Shown here piece by piece: positions 8,147 through 17,015 of a DNA stretch of 46,709 nt; position 1 is the first letter of the stretch; each line of letters starts with the position of its first letter. The translations under genes and the position numbers were made by a program. The notes beneath the pieces were generated by a model. The model did no database searches and was not told the origin of the DNA. It saw only the letters and a program-made list of their open reading frames with translations. This DNA comes from Alphaproteobacteria bacterium (lineage in GTDB: Bacteria > Pseudomonadota > Alphaproteobacteria > Ferrovibrionales > Ferrovibrionaceae): positions 1 through 46,709 of the forward strand of contig JAGXRD010000009.1 of NCBI GenBank assembly GCA_018336035.1, given 5' to 3'.

Positions 8147-9001
8147 ATGAACATTCTCGAGACCACCACCGGCCCGCTGTCGTATTTCGACAATGGCTGT
8201 ATCGAAGGCGATGCACCGCACCTGATGCTGCTGCATTCCGGTGCCGCGTCGCACCGGCAGTGGAAAGCACTGATCGCGGATCTCGGCCGTCACTGGCATG
8301 TCGTGGCGCCCGACCTGATCGGCCATGGCGAAACCCCGATGCCCGGCCACGACAATCCCATGCTGGAGGAAGAAGCCGGACGACTTACGGCTTTACTGGA
8401 GCGGATGGATGGGCCGGTGCATCTGGTCGGCCATTCCTATGGCGGCGCGCTGGCGCTGGAACTGGCGCGGCGCCAGCCGCATCGCATCGCCTCGCTGGCG
8501 ATGTATGAGCCGGTGGCTTTCGGCCTGCTGCGCGACAGCAGCCATCGTGACGGCTGGCATGAAATCTCCACGCTCGGGCAGCGCCAGATCGAACTGGTTG
8601 CGTGCGGCGAGATGCGTGCCGCCGCCATTGCCTTCCTTGATTACTGGATACGGCCCGGCGCTCTGCTGGCCCTGCCGGATCACATGCAGGCCTATATCAT
8701 GGGCTGCATGCCGGCGGTGGCGGCGGAATTCCGCGCGCTGTTCGACGTCGGCAATACGGCCGCCGACTTCACGATGCTCACCATGCCGGTGCTGCTGCTC
8801 TGTGGGAGTGAAGCCACGCTGGCGGTGCGCGGCGTGGTAGCCGAACTGCGCCGCCTGTTGCCCGGCCCGCGCGACGTGACTCTGGCCGGGGCGGCACATA
8901 TGGCGCCGCTGATCAGGCCCGATCTGGTCAATCCGCTGCTGATCGATTTCCTCGATATGGCGGCCCGGGTCGCCGGCCGTGGCCTGCGGCGGGCTGGCTG
9001 A
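8147..9001 (+). CDS. Alpha/beta hydrolase
   Basis: A 284-residue alpha/beta-hydrolase-fold enzyme. It has the oxyanion-hole region 'LMLLHSGAASHRQW', the nucleophile elbow GHSYGG (Ser), an acid in the 'MPVLLLCGSEATLAV' region that may be altered, and the catalytic His in 'GAAHMAPLIRP'. The usual Asp after the strand is not obvious ('LLCGSEATLAVRG'), so Glu may replace it. The substrate cannot be predicted. The ATG at 8147 follows GAGAAAGG; the frame runs open far upstream but there overlaps the methyltransferase gene. The 29-base gap implies an operon with that gene under the MarR operators. Confidence 0.85.
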   Translation: MNILETTTGPLSYFDNGCIEGDAPHLMLLHSGAASHRQWKALIADLGRHWHVVAPDLIGHGETPMPGHDNPMLEEEAGRLTALLERMDGPVHLVGHSYGGALALELARRQPHRIASLAMYEPVAFGLLRDSSHRDGWHEISTLGQRQIELVACGEMRAAAIAFLDYWIRPGALLALPDHMQAYIMGCMPAVAAEFRALFDVGNTAADFTMLTMPVLLLCGSEATLAVRGVVAELRRLLPGPRDVTLAGAAHMAPLIRPDLVNPLLIDFLDMAARVAGRGLRRAG

Positions 9002-9055
9002 CCTCAAAACTGGCGGTATATCGCCAATTTGGTGACGGCAGGGGGAATTGCGCAG

Positions 9056-9080
9056 GGAACCAGGGTTGTAATCGGTCGTT
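9056..9080 (+). promoter_or_regulatory. EcfG-type general stress promoter for the trehalose operon
   Basis: GGAAC (9056-9060), exactly 16 bases, then CGTT (9077-9080) is a perfect match to the EcfG/RpoE2 consensus GGAAC-N16/17-CGTT of alphaproteobacteria. It lies about 75 bases before otsB. Trehalose synthesis genes are known members of this regulon in several rhizobia. By eye I found no second perfect match at another gene start in the window. Confidence 0.8.
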
Positions 9081-9092
9081 TGGTTTCCTAGG

Positions 9093-9117
9093 TATTTCTC
9101 GGAAAACCGAGAAAATA
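9093..9117 (+). other. Leader hairpin upstream of otsB
   Basis: TTTCTCGG-AAAA-CCGAGAAA forms an 8-bp stem with a tetraloop, starting just after the expected transcription start of the EcfG-type promoter. It may stabilise the leader or modulate translation; no T-run follows, so it is not a simple terminator. Confidence 0.5.
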
Positions 9118-9155
9118 CGAGATTCCTGCCTATCCGAGGCGGGGGAAGCAGAGAT

Positions 9156-9941
9156 ATGACTGATTCTACACTCACAGGGCAGCCAGCTGCCCTGCAGCCG
9201 CCGCCGCTGCCGCAACCGAACTGGGCCCTGTTTCTCGATATCGATGGCACCCTGCTGGATATCGCAGAGACGCCGGACCGCGTGCAGGTGCCGGCCCGCT
9301 TGCTGGACGATCTTCAGACCGCCGAGAAGAAGCTCAGCGGCGCATTGGCGCTGGTCTCCGGCCGGCCGATCTCCGAAATCGACAAGCTGTTCGAGCCGCT
9401 GAAACTGGCAGCCAGCGGCCAGCATGGCAGCGAATGGCGGCCGGTGCCCGGCGCGGCGTCGCAATCGGTGTCGGAAGCGCCGCTGCCGGCCGGCCTGCAT
9501 GCGGCGGCGGCCAGACTCGGCAACCTGCATCCCGGCATCGTGGTCGAGCGCAAGACCCATGCGCTCGCCGTGCATTATCGCAATGCGCCCGATTTCGGCT
9601 CCGAGATCGGCGGCCGTCTGGCCGAAGCGATGTCGGGCTATGACGGCCTGATGCTGCTGCATGGCAAAGCCGTGTGGGAGATCAAGGACGCGCAGCAGTC
9701 GAAAGGCACTGCCGTCGGCCTGTTCATGCGGCAGCCGGCCTTTGCCGACCGCGTCGCTGTCTTCATCGGCGATGATCGCACCGATGAAGACGGCTTCCAT
9801 GCCGTGGAGGAACGCGGCGGCCTTGCCATTCCGGTCGGTCAGCTGGCGCTAAAGCGCGGACGCGGCCCCGCCTTCGCCACGCCAGCGCAGGTGCGCAAAT
9901 GGCTGTCCGATTTCGCCATGCATGACGAGACAGCAGCATGA
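9156..9941 (+). CDS. otsB: Trehalose-6-phosphate phosphatase
   Basis: A 261-residue HAD-superfamily phosphatase that removes phosphate from trehalose 6-phosphate to give trehalose. The nucleophile motif is DIDGTLLD (about residues 28-35), with 'ALVSGRPISEID' and 'ASGQHGSEWR' in the cap and core as in OtsB proteins, and motif IV 'FIGDDRTDEDGF'. It is the first gene of a three-gene operon: its stop overlaps the next start (ATGA at 9938-9941). The EcfG-type promoter upstream suggests induction by desiccation, heat or osmotic stress. Confidence 0.93.
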   Translation: MTDSTLTGQPAALQPPPLPQPNWALFLDIDGTLLDIAETPDRVQVPARLLDDLQTAEKKLSGALALVSGRPISEIDKLFEPLKLAASGQHGSEWRPVPGAASQSVSEAPLPAGLHAAAARLGNLHPGIVVERKTHALAVHYRNAPDFGSEIGGRLAEAMSGYDGLMLLHGKAVWEIKDAQQSKGTAVGLFMRQPAFADRVAVFIGDDRTDEDGFHAVEERGGLAIPVGQLALKRGRGPAFATPAQVRKWLSDFAMHDETAA

Positions 9942-11755
9942 AGACAACGCCATCCATACAGCGAAACTCGCTCGATCTGGGCATCATCGGCAATTCGGTG
10001 ATTGCCGCGCTGATCGACCGTCAGGCGCGCATCGTCTGGCATTGCGCGCCCAGGCTCGACGGCGATCCGGTCTTCTGCGACCTGCTGACGCCGAAAATCG
10101 AGGGCGAGGGCATCTTTGCCATCGAACTGCGCGGGCTGCAGCAGACCTCGCAGCATTATGTCGAGAATACCGCGGTGCTGGTCACCACCCTGATCGATGC
10201 CAACGGCGCCAGCATCCGCATCACCGATTTCTGCCCGCGCTTCAAACAGTATGACCGCACCTACCGTCCGGCCATGCTGATCCGTCGCATCGAGCCGCTC
10301 AGCGGCACGCCGGTCGTGCGCGTGCGCATCCGGCCGCTGTTCGATTACGGCATGACGCGGCCGAGCCGCACGCTGGGCTCGAATCATATCCGCTTCACGG
10401 CGCCGGGTGCTGCGCTCCGCCTTACCACCGATGCGCCGATTGCCTTCATCGATGCCGAAAGCGAATTCGCCCTCACCCATCCGATGACGCTGGTGCTGGG
10501 GCCCGATGAAAGCTTCACGGCCTCGCTCACCCATATGGCGCGCGAATTCCAGGAACGCACCATCGAATACTGGATCGAATGGGTGCGCTATCTCTCGGTG
10601 CCGTTCGAATGGCAGGAGGCGGTGATCCGCGCCGCCATCACGCTGAAACTCTGTGCCTATGAGGAAACCGGCGCGATCCTGGCGGCGCTCACCACCTCGA
10701 TCCCCGAAGCGGCCGACACGCCGCGCAACTGGGACTACCGCTTCTGCTGGATGCGCGATGCCTATTTCGTCGTGCAGGCGCTGAACCGCCTCGGCGCCAC
10801 CAAGACGATGGAGGATTTCCTCCGCTACATCACCACCACGGTGGCCCTGCATCCCGATATCGAGCTGCAGCCGGTCTATGGTCTCGATCCGGCCGCGTCG
10901 ATGGAAGAACTCACCATGCCGGGCCTGACCGGCTATCGCGGCATGGGGCCGGTGCGCAAGGGCAATGCTGCCTTCTCGCAGCGCCAGAACGACACCTATG
11001 GCTCCATCGTGCTGGCGGTGGCGCAGATGTTCTTTGACAAGCGATTGCCGCGGCGTGGCGATATCGCGCTGTTCGAGCAGCTGGAGGGCCTGGGTGAACA
11101 GGCGGCCAAGCATGCGCTGACGCCGGATGCGGGCCTGTGGGAATTCCGTGGCCGGGCGCGGGTGCATACGCATTCCGCCGCGATGTGCTGGGCGGCCTGT
11201 CGCCGGCTCGCCAGGATTGCCGGCCTGCTCGGGCTCGATGCGCGCGCCGGCTACTGGCGCGATCATGCCGAACGCATTCGTAAAGCCATTCTGGAACATG
11301 CCTGGAATCCGAAGCTCAACAGCTTCGTCGAAAGCTTCGATGGCGAGGATCTCGATGCCTCTTTGCTGCTGCTGCAGGAGATCGGCTTCCTGGCGGCCGA
11401 CGATCCGCGCTTCCTCGGCACGGTGGATGCCATCGGCAAGCATCTCAAACGCGGCAGTCATCTGATGCGCTATGTGGCGCCCGACGATTTCGGCATGCCG
11501 CATAACGCCTTTTCGATCTGCACCTTCTGGTATGTCGATGCCCTGGCCGCCACCGGCCGGCGCGACGAGGCGCGGCAGATGTTCGAAGGGCTGCTGGCCT
11601 CGCGCAATCATCTCGGATTGCTGTCGGAAGATATCGATACGGCGACAGGTGAATTATGGGGAAATTTCCCGCAGACCTATTCGATGGTTGGTTTGATCGT
11701 TTGCGCGATGCGACTGTCCAAAAGCTGGGAGGAAGCGTTTTGGCGCGGCTCGTAA
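9938..11755 (+). CDS. Glycoside hydrolase family 15 protein (glucoamylase/trehalase-like)
   Basis: A 605-residue cytoplasmic GH15-type protein. It has an N-terminal beta-rich domain ('LGIIGNSVIAALIDRQARIV'), then an (alpha/alpha)6 barrel with 'ADTPRNWDYRFCWMRDAYFV', where GH15 enzymes place substrate-binding residues, and a late 'GLLSEDIDTATGELWGNFPQ' segment carrying the second acidic region. GH15 includes glucoamylases and bacterial trehalases; placement between otsB and otsA suggests a role in trehalose turnover or in glucan supply, but the substrate is not established. There is no signal peptide. It overlaps otsB by 4 bases and otsA by 16, so translation is probably coupled throughout. 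Confidence 0.88.
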   Translation: MKTTPSIQRNSLDLGIIGNSVIAALIDRQARIVWHCAPRLDGDPVFCDLLTPKIEGEGIFAIELRGLQQTSQHYVENTAVLVTTLIDANGASIRITDFCPRFKQYDRTYRPAMLIRRIEPLSGTPVVRVRIRPLFDYGMTRPSRTLGSNHIRFTAPGAALRLTTDAPIAFIDAESEFALTHPMTLVLGPDESFTASLTHMAREFQERTIEYWIEWVRYLSVPFEWQEAVIRAAITLKLCAYEETGAILAALTTSIPEAADTPRNWDYRFCWMRDAYFVVQALNRLGATKTMEDFLRYITTTVALHPDIELQPVYGLDPAASMEELTMPGLTGYRGMGPVRKGNAAFSQRQNDTYGSIVLAVAQMFFDKRLPRRGDIALFEQLEGLGEQAAKHALTPDAGLWEFRGRARVHTHSAAMCWAACRRLARIAGLLGLDARAGYWRDHAERIRKAILEHAWNPKLNSFVESFDGEDLDASLLLLQEIGFLAADDPRFLGTVDAIGKHLKRGSHLMRYVAPDDFGMPHNAFSICTFWYVDALAATGRRDEARQMFEGLLASRNHLGLLSEDIDTATGELWGNFPQTYSMVGLIVCAMRLSKSWEEAFWRGS

Positions 11756-13173
11756 TCGTTTCCAATCGTGTTGCCATGCCGCGCGAGCGCGCCAGCCGCG
11801 CCGGCGGCCTGGCCGTGGCCCTGCGCGACTCGCTGCAGCAGCATGGCGGATTGTGGTTCGGCTGGAGCGGCGAGATCAGCGACGAGGTCGCCACCACGCC
11901 GCGCCGCGCCCGCCAGGGCCGCGTCGACTATGCCGTGCTCGACCTGACCACCGAAGAGCATAAGGGTTTCTATCTCGACTTCGCCAACGGCACGCTGTGG
12001 CCGCTCTGTCATTACCGGCTCGGCCTGATCGATTTCCGCCGTGCCGCCTGGGAAAGCTATCTCGCCGTCAATGCGCGCTTTGCCGAACAGCTGGTGGCCG
12101 AGCTGCGGCCCGACGACGTGATCTGGATTCACGACTATCATTTCATCCCGCTGGCCGCCGAACTGCGCCGGCGCGGCGTGCAGAACCGCATCGGCTTCTT
12201 CATGCATATTCCCTTCCCGGCGCCGGAAGTGCTGGCGGCTTTGCCGGGGCATGAGCGCCTGGTGCGCGATCTCTGCGCCTATGATCTGGTCGGCTTCCAG
12301 ACCCGTGGCGATGTGCGCGCCCTGACCGAATATATCCTGCATGAAGCAGATGGCACGGTAATCGGCAACAGCGGGGAGAGCGATGTGCGCATCAGCGCTT
12401 TCGGTCGCGAGCTGCGCGTCGGCGCCTTCCCGATCGGCATCGACACGCAGGATTTCGCCGATATCGCCGCCGAGGGCGCCAACAGCGATGAGACGCAGCG
12501 CCTGACCGGCAGCCTGGCCGGCCGCGCGCTGGTGCTCGGCGTCGACCGGCTGGATTATTCCAAGGGCATCCCGCAGCGCTTCGACGCCTTCCAGCATCTG
12601 CTCGGCAGCCGGCCGGAACATCGCGGCAAAGTCACCTTCATGCAGGTGGCGCCGATCTCGCGCGGCGAAGTGGCGCAGTATCGCAAGCTGCGCAACGAAC
12701 TCGATGCCGCCACCGGGCGTATCAACGGCAAATTCGCCGAATTCGACTGGGTGCCGGTGCGCTATCTCAACAAGGCCTTTCCGCGCAGCACCCTGGCCGG
12801 CTTCTATCGCCATGCTCGCGTCGGCCTGGTCACGCCTTTGCGCGACGGCATGAACCTGGTCGCCAAGGAATATGTCGCCTCGCAGAACCCGGCCGATCCC
12901 GGCGCGCTGGTGCTGTCGCGCTTTGCCGGTGCGGCGCGCGAGATGAAGGGCGCGCTGCTGGTCAACCCCTACGACACCGAGCATATCGCCGATGCACTGC
13001 ACCGCGCGCTGGTGATGCCGCTGGATGAGCGGCGGCAGCGCTGGGAGTCGATGATGGGCGTGCTCAAGGTCAACACCATCGGGCATTGGCGCGAGACCTA
13101 TCTCGCCGCCCTGCAGGCCGAGGGCCGGCCGGCGCTGCCCGGGAATGGCGGCCTAGCCGGCGCGGCCGGCTAG
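11740..13173 (+). CDS. otsA: Trehalose-6-phosphate synthase
   Basis: A 477-residue GT20 glycosyltransferase that joins UDP-glucose and glucose 6-phosphate. Family motifs are complete: RLVIVSNRV at the start, GGLAVAL, 'GLWFGWSGE', '[13 protein letters not shown]', '[14 protein letters not shown]', '[17 protein letters not shown]' and '[19 protein letters not shown]'. I chose a TTG start at 11740 because GGGAGGAAG lies 5 bases upstream and it gives the normal N-terminus; an in-frame ATG at 11656 would add 28 residues read from the GH15 gene. Last gene of the stress-controlled trehalose operon. Confidence 0.92.
   Translation: MARLVIVSNRVAMPRERASRAGGLAVALRDSLQQHGGLWFGWSGEISDEVATTPRRARQGRVDYAVLDLTTEEHKGFYLDFANGTLWPLCHYRLGLIDFRRAAWESYLAVNARFAEQLVAELRPDDVIWIHDYHFIPLAAELRRRGVQNRIGFFMHIPFPAPEVLAALPGHERLVRDLCAYDLVGFQTRGDVRALTEYILHEADGTVIGNSGESDVRISAFGRELRVGAFPIGIDTQDFADIAAEGANSDETQRLTGSLAGRALVLGVDRLDYSKGIPQRFDAFQHLLGSRPEHRGKVTFMQVAPISRGEVAQYRKLRNELDAATGRINGKFAEFDWVPVRYLNKAFPRSTLAGFYRHARVGLVTPLRDGMNLVAKEYVASQNPADPGALVLSRFAGAAREMKGALLVNPYDTEHIADALHRALVMPLDERRQRWESMMGVLKVNTIGHWRETYLAALQAEGRPALPGNGGLAGAAG
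13153..13173 (+). other. Hairpin overlapping the otsA stop codon
   Basis: CTAGCCGGC-GCG-GCCGGCTAG forms a 9-bp perfect stem with a 3-base loop whose last three bases are the otsA TAG stop. No U-run follows, so it would be an unusual terminator; an mRNA 3'-end stabiliser is the alternative. Confidence 0.5.
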
Positions 13174-13185
13174 CCGGCAATATAG

Positions 13186-13198
13186 TTGACTTAGTCAA
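13186..13198. promoter_or_regulatory. Palindromic operator of the MarR-GNAT gene
   Basis: TTGACTTAGTCAA is a perfect 13-bp palindrome (6+1+6) 40 bases before the MarR-GNAT start. Its left arm TTGACT is also a good -35 box, so bound repressor would block the promoter. Autoregulation is inferred. Confidence 0.6.
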
Positions 13199-13237
13199 GT
13201 ATTGGTGCAGGATGGGCAGCGAGGAGTGCGCCTGCCC

Positions 13238-14212
13238 ATGCCGAAATCTGCTGCCCGCAAAACCCCGCAGCGCAAGCCTGCCCCCGACATTGCCGGGCAG
13301 GTCGAGCGCATGCGCCGCTTCAACCGCTTCTACACCCACAAGATCGGCCTGCTCGAAGGCAGCAAACTCTATGATCCGTTTTCGCTGGCCGAAACCCGCG
13401 TGCTGTATGAACTCAGCTATCGCGACCGCGTGACCGCCTCGGATCTGGTACGCGATCTCGGCATCGATGCGGGTTACTTAAGCCGCATGCTGCGCGGCTT
13501 CGAGAAACAGGGGCTGATCAGCCGCAGGGCAGCCAGGGAAGACGCGCGCCAGAGCGTACTGAGTCTGACTGCGGCGGGTCGCAGGGCCTTCGCGCCGCAG
13601 GAAGATGTCTCGCGCCGCCTGCTCAGCCCGCTGATCGAACGCCTGGCGCCTGCCGATCGCGCGCGCCTGGTCGGTGCGATGGACACCATCACGCAGCTTC
13701 TCTCTGAAGAAGATACGCCATCTGTAAAATCAGGGTTCCGCCTGCGCCCGCATCGTCCCGGCGATATCGGCTGGATGATCCAGAAACATGGCGAGCTTTA
13801 CACGGAAGAATATGGCTGGGACAGCAGCTTCGAGGCGCTCGCCGCCGAAGTTGGCGCGCAGTTTCTGCGCGATTTCGATCCCGAGTGTGAAAATGCCTGG
13901 ATCGCCGAACTCGACAATGGTGAACGCGTCGGCTGCGTCTTCCTGATCCGCAAAAGCGCCACCGTCGCCAAGCTGCGCGTGCTGATCGTCGACCCGAAGG
14001 CGCGCGGGCTCGGTGTCGGCAAGGCGCTGGTGCAGGCCTGCATCGATTTCGCGCGGGCGAAGAATTACCGCAAGATCACGCTGTGGACCAACAGCATCCT
14101 GCTCGCCGCGCGCGGCATCTACGAAAAGGCCGGATTCAAACTGGTGAAGAGCGAACCGCATGAGAGCTTCGGCCAGACGCTGATCGGCGAGACCTGGGAC
14201 CTGAAACTTTGA
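13238..14212 (+). CDS. MarR-GNAT fusion regulator/acetyltransferase
   Basis: A 324-residue two-domain protein. Residues about 20-155 form a MarR winged helix ('YRDRVTASDLVRDLGIDAGY', wing 'REDARQSVLSLTAAGRRAF'). Residues about 165-324 form a GNAT N-acetyltransferase, with the acetyl-CoA loop around 'LIVDPKARGLGVGKALVQAC' and 'LAARGIYEKAGFKLV'. Such fusions are a recognised family; substrates are mostly unknown, and they may couple sensing of a small amine-like ligand to its acetylation (inference). The ATG at 13238 is chosen over an upstream TTG; GAGGAG lies 11 bases before it. It overlaps the exporter gene start by 4 bases. Confidence 0.87.
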   Translation: MPKSAARKTPQRKPAPDIAGQVERMRRFNRFYTHKIGLLEGSKLYDPFSLAETRVLYELSYRDRVTASDLVRDLGIDAGYLSRMLRGFEKQGLISRRAAREDARQSVLSLTAAGRRAFAPQEDVSRRLLSPLIERLAPADRARLVGAMDTITQLLSEEDTPSVKSGFRLRPHRPGDIGWMIQKHGELYTEEYGWDSSFEALAAEVGAQFLRDFDPECENAWIAELDNGERVGCVFLIRKSATVAKLRVLIVDPKARGLGVGKALVQACIDFARAKNYRKITLWTNSILLAARGIYEKAGFKLVKSEPHESFGQTLIGETWDLKL

Positions 14213-15093
14213 CCGTGAAAAGCTGGGCCCCGGTCGCGGTCTCGGCTGCCGTCGGCGTGCAGGTCGGCCTGGCGCTGGTCGCCACGCGCTATGCGGTCGG
14301 TGAAAGCGGCCCGGCCACGCTGGCGATGTTCCGCTATGCCATCGGCGCCGCCTGCCTGCTGCCGGTGATGTTCCATCTGCGCATGCCGATGCGCTTCGCT
14401 GCCCGCGATGCCGTGCCGATCGCCATTTTCGGCATCCTGCAGTTCGGCGTCCTGATCGTGCTGATCAATTACGGACTGGCGCATATCACCGCCGCACGTG
14501 CCGCACTGCTGTTTGCCAGTTTTCCGCTGATCACCATGATCCTCGCAGCAGTGCTCGGCCGCGAGAAACTCACCCTGCTGAAATCCACCGGCGTGCTGCT
14601 CACCATTCTCGGTGTCGGGATCACGCTGGGTGAAAAGCTGTTCGATGACAGCGCCGCCGACAGTTTTCTGGGCGAAGGCGCCGTGCTGCTGGCCGCCTTC
14701 TGCGGCGCGCTGTGCAGCGTGCTGTTCAAACCCTATCTGCAGCGCTATCCCACGCTCAGCATCGGCGCCTATTCTATGCTGGCCAGTGTGGCGTTTCTGA
14801 TCTTCCTCGCGCTGTATGAAGGCGCCTTCACCAGCTGGGCCGGCTACAGCAGCACCGGCTGGATCGCCGTCGTCTTCATCGGCTTGAGCAGCGGCATCGG
14901 CTATTTCGGCTGGCTTTGGGCCCTGCGCCATGCGCCGCCCACGCAGGTCACGGTGTTTCTCGGTTTAAGCCCGATCACGGCCGGCATCGTCGGCGCGCTG
15001 CTGCTGTCCGAACCGCTCACGGGACCGTTACTGGCCGGCATGGCGGTGGTGCTGGTCGGGCTGTGGCTGGCGTTGCGACCGCAGAAAACATAA
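14209..15093 (+). CDS. DMT/EamA family exporter
   Basis: A 294-residue inner-membrane protein with about ten helices arranged as two EamA halves, as in metabolite exporters of the drug/metabolite transporter superfamily. The first half contains 'NYGLAHITAARAALLFASFP' and the second 'APPTQVTVFLGLSPI' with 'LLLSEPLTG', both typical. The start is either TTG at 14209, whose TGA overlaps the upstream stop, or GTG at 14215. Coupling to the MarR-GNAT gene suggests the two handle one compound, the first acetylating or sensing it and the second exporting it; this is inference. Confidence 0.85.
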   Translation: MTVKSWAPVAVSAAVGVQVGLALVATRYAVGESGPATLAMFRYAIGAACLLPVMFHLRMPMRFAARDAVPIAIFGILQFGVLIVLINYGLAHITAARAALLFASFPLITMILAAVLGREKLTLLKSTGVLLTILGVGITLGEKLFDDSAADSFLGEGAVLLAAFCGALCSVLFKPYLQRYPTLSIGAYSMLASVAFLIFLALYEGAFTSWAGYSSTGWIAVVFIGLSSGIGYFGWLWALRHAPPTQVTVFLGLSPITAGIVGALLLSEPLTGPLLAGMAVVLVGLWLALRPQKT

Positions 15094-15155
15094 GTCGTCT
15101 GCGCCTTGCCACATGGGAAGGTGCGCGGCAGGTTTTCCCGCGCTAGCATGAGCCC

Positions 15156-16571
15156 ATGATCACGCGCCGCATGTTCCTGTCTGCTGCCGCTGCGTCTGGC
15201 GCGGCACTCACCATCGTGCCGCTGCCAAAGCCCGCATCGGCTGCAACCACAAACGTGACGCTGACGCCCGCGCCGGCATCATGGCCGGTGCTGCCGAACC
15301 AGCCGGAAACCGCCGTCTGGGCTTACAACAACAGCCTGCCGGGTCCGGTGCTGCGCCTGAAGCAGAACGACCGCCTGCGCGCGGTGCTGAAAAATAATCT
15401 GACGCAGGACACGACGATTCACTGGCATGGCATCCGCCTGCCCAATGCGATGGACGGCGTGCCGGGCCTGACGCAGAAGCCGGTGAAACCCGGCGAGAGC
15501 TTCACCTATGACTTCGCCTGCCAGGATGCCGGCACCTTCTGGTATCATCCCCATGCGGGCAATCCCGAGCAGGTCGGGCGCGGCCTTTATGGCCTTCTCA
15601 TTGTCGATGAACCCAACCCGCCGCCGGTGGATCGCGACGTCGCATGGATTTTAAGCGATCTGCGCCTGGATAAAAACGCGCAGATCACGCCGGACTTCAG
15701 CAGCTTCTTCGATCTCACCCATGCCGGGCGTCTGGGCAATGTCGCGCTGAATAATGGCAAGCTGGTGCAGCCTTTCGCGGTGACGGCCGGCGAGCGCATC
15801 CGTCTGCGGCTGGTCAACACCGCCAATGCACGCATCTTCGATCTGCGCTTTTCCGATCATGCGCCCTGGATCGTCGCGCTCGACGGCCATCCGCTTGATG
15901 CGCCGCTGCAGCTCGGACCGCAGGATCGCGTCACCCTCGGCCCCGGCATGCGCGTCGATCTCATCGTTGATCTCACCGGTATTCCCGGCACGCGCTTTCC
16001 GATCTTCGACCGCGACTTCCAGGGCCGCGAACATCGCCTGACGGATTTTGCCTATGTCGATGCGCCTGCGATGGCGGCAAAAAATCGTGCCGAACCGAAA
16101 CTCGCCGCCAATCCGGTGACGGAGCCTGATCTGAAAACGGCCGAACGTCTGCCGCTGCTACTGGGCGGCGGCATGGGCGTGCCCTATGCACTGAAGGTCG
16201 ATGGCGGGCCGGAACTCGACATGCGGCAGGCCTGGGACAAGCACCGCATGGCCTGGAGCCTGAATGGCGAGGCCATGCAGGATCATTCCGGCCATCACGG
16301 TCACGCGCCGCTGTTCAGCCTGAAGCGCGGCCGCTCTTATCTGATCGAGGCCAGCAACGACACGTCATGGCCGCATCCGGTCCATCTGCACGGCCATGTT
16401 TTCCGGGTTCTGACCCAGCCGGGCCGGCCCTGGCGCGACACGGTGCTGCTGCAGCCGGGCGAAAAGGCGCAGCTGGCGCTGGTGGCCGATAACCCGGGCC
16501 ACTGGATGCTCCATTGCCATATCCTGGAGCATCAGGCCGCCGGGATGATGGCGACCGTCAGCGTCAAATAG
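15156..16571 (+). CDS. Tat-exported multicopper oxidase
   Basis: A 471-residue periplasmic multicopper oxidase of the CueO/laccase type. A Tat signal (RRMFLS near the N-terminus, cleavage likely after 'PKPASA') precedes three cupredoxin domains. All copper-binding motifs are visible: TIHWHG, FWYHPHAG, 'HPVHLHGH' and HCHILEH-AAGM, the last giving the type 1 Cys, His and axial Met. A short Met/His stretch ('MQDHSGHHGH') may bind copper. The likely role is oxidation of Cu(I) or phenols; no copper regulator lies nearby, so the physiological role is open. It starts 62 bases after the exporter gene. Confidence 0.9.
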   Translation: MITRRMFLSAAAASGAALTIVPLPKPASAATTNVTLTPAPASWPVLPNQPETAVWAYNNSLPGPVLRLKQNDRLRAVLKNNLTQDTTIHWHGIRLPNAMDGVPGLTQKPVKPGESFTYDFACQDAGTFWYHPHAGNPEQVGRGLYGLLIVDEPNPPPVDRDVAWILSDLRLDKNAQITPDFSSFFDLTHAGRLGNVALNNGKLVQPFAVTAGERIRLRLVNTANARIFDLRFSDHAPWIVALDGHPLDAPLQLGPQDRVTLGPGMRVDLIVDLTGIPGTRFPIFDRDFQGREHRLTDFAYVDAPAMAAKNRAEPKLAANPVTEPDLKTAERLPLLLGGGMGVPYALKVDGGPELDMRQAWDKHRMAWSLNGEAMQDHSGHHGHAPLFSLKRGRSYLIEASNDTSWPHPVHLHGHVFRVLTQPGRPWRDTVLLQPGEKAQLALVADNPGHWMLHCHILEHQAAGMMATVSVK

Positions 16572-16586
16572 GCAAACATCCAACGT

Positions 16587-16674
16587 GTCATCCCGGGCGA
16601 AGACCCGGGATCCCATTTACTTTTAGGCATAGAAAAGTGGGATCCCGGCTCGCGCTACGCTTGGCCGGGATGAC
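16587..16674. repeat. Intergenic inverted repeat element
   Basis: Arms GTCATCCCGGGCGAAG... and ...TTGGCCGGGATGAC face each other, each arm containing its own hairpin (CCCGGGcgaagaCCCGGG on the left). The outer GTCATCCCGG pairs with CCGGGATGAC. It sits between the convergent multicopper oxidase and ATPase-inhibitor genes, where it could also act as a terminator. Confidence 0.8.
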
Positions 16675-16697
16675 GATTATTGAGTTAAATCAGAAGC

Positions 16698-17015
16698 TTA
16701 AGCGGAAAGCTGCTTCTTGGCGACCTCAAGCAGCTCGGCCAGCTTGGCGGCCAGGCGGTGCTCGGAAACCTCGACATTCTTGGCCTTCAGGTCGGCCTGC
16801 ACCTTGCGGATCACGTCGGCGTCGCCGGCTTCCTCGAAATCGGACGCCACGACCTCCTTGGCATAGGCATCGGCGGCGTCGCCGCTCAGGCCGATCTGCT
16901 CCGCCACCCACAGGCCGAGCAGCTTGTTGCGCCGCGCGACCGCCTTGAAGGCAAGCTCCTCATCATGGGCGTGCTTCTTCTCGAAGGCATCCTTGCGGTC
17001 ATCAAAGGTGGTCAT
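16698..17015 (-). CDS. ATPase inhibitor subunit zeta (DUF1476)
   Basis: A 105-residue protein of the DUF1476 family, the zeta subunit that in Paracoccus denitrificans inhibits ATP hydrolysis by the F1Fo-ATPase. It starts 'MTTFDDRKDAFEKKHAHDEE', the typical inhibitory N-terminus, followed by a helical bundle ('ARRNKLLGLWVAEQIGLSGD' and 'DVIRKVQADLKAKNVEVSEH'). Length matches the family (about 104-110). The ATG at 17015 is chosen because it gives this N-terminus; the frame extends 22 residues further upstream. The family is essentially confined to alphaproteobacteria. It is divergent from purC. Confidence 0.92.
   Translation of the reverse strand: MTTFDDRKDAFEKKHAHDEELAFKAVARRNKLLGLWVAEQIGLSGDAADAYAKEVVASDFEEAGDADVIRKVQADLKAKNVEVSEHRLAAKLAELLEVAKKQLSA

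Noticed and set aside
9839-11611. Long minus-strand frame over the GH15 gene
   Set aside because: Same antisense effect; the plus-strand gene has clear GH15 motifs and operon overlaps.
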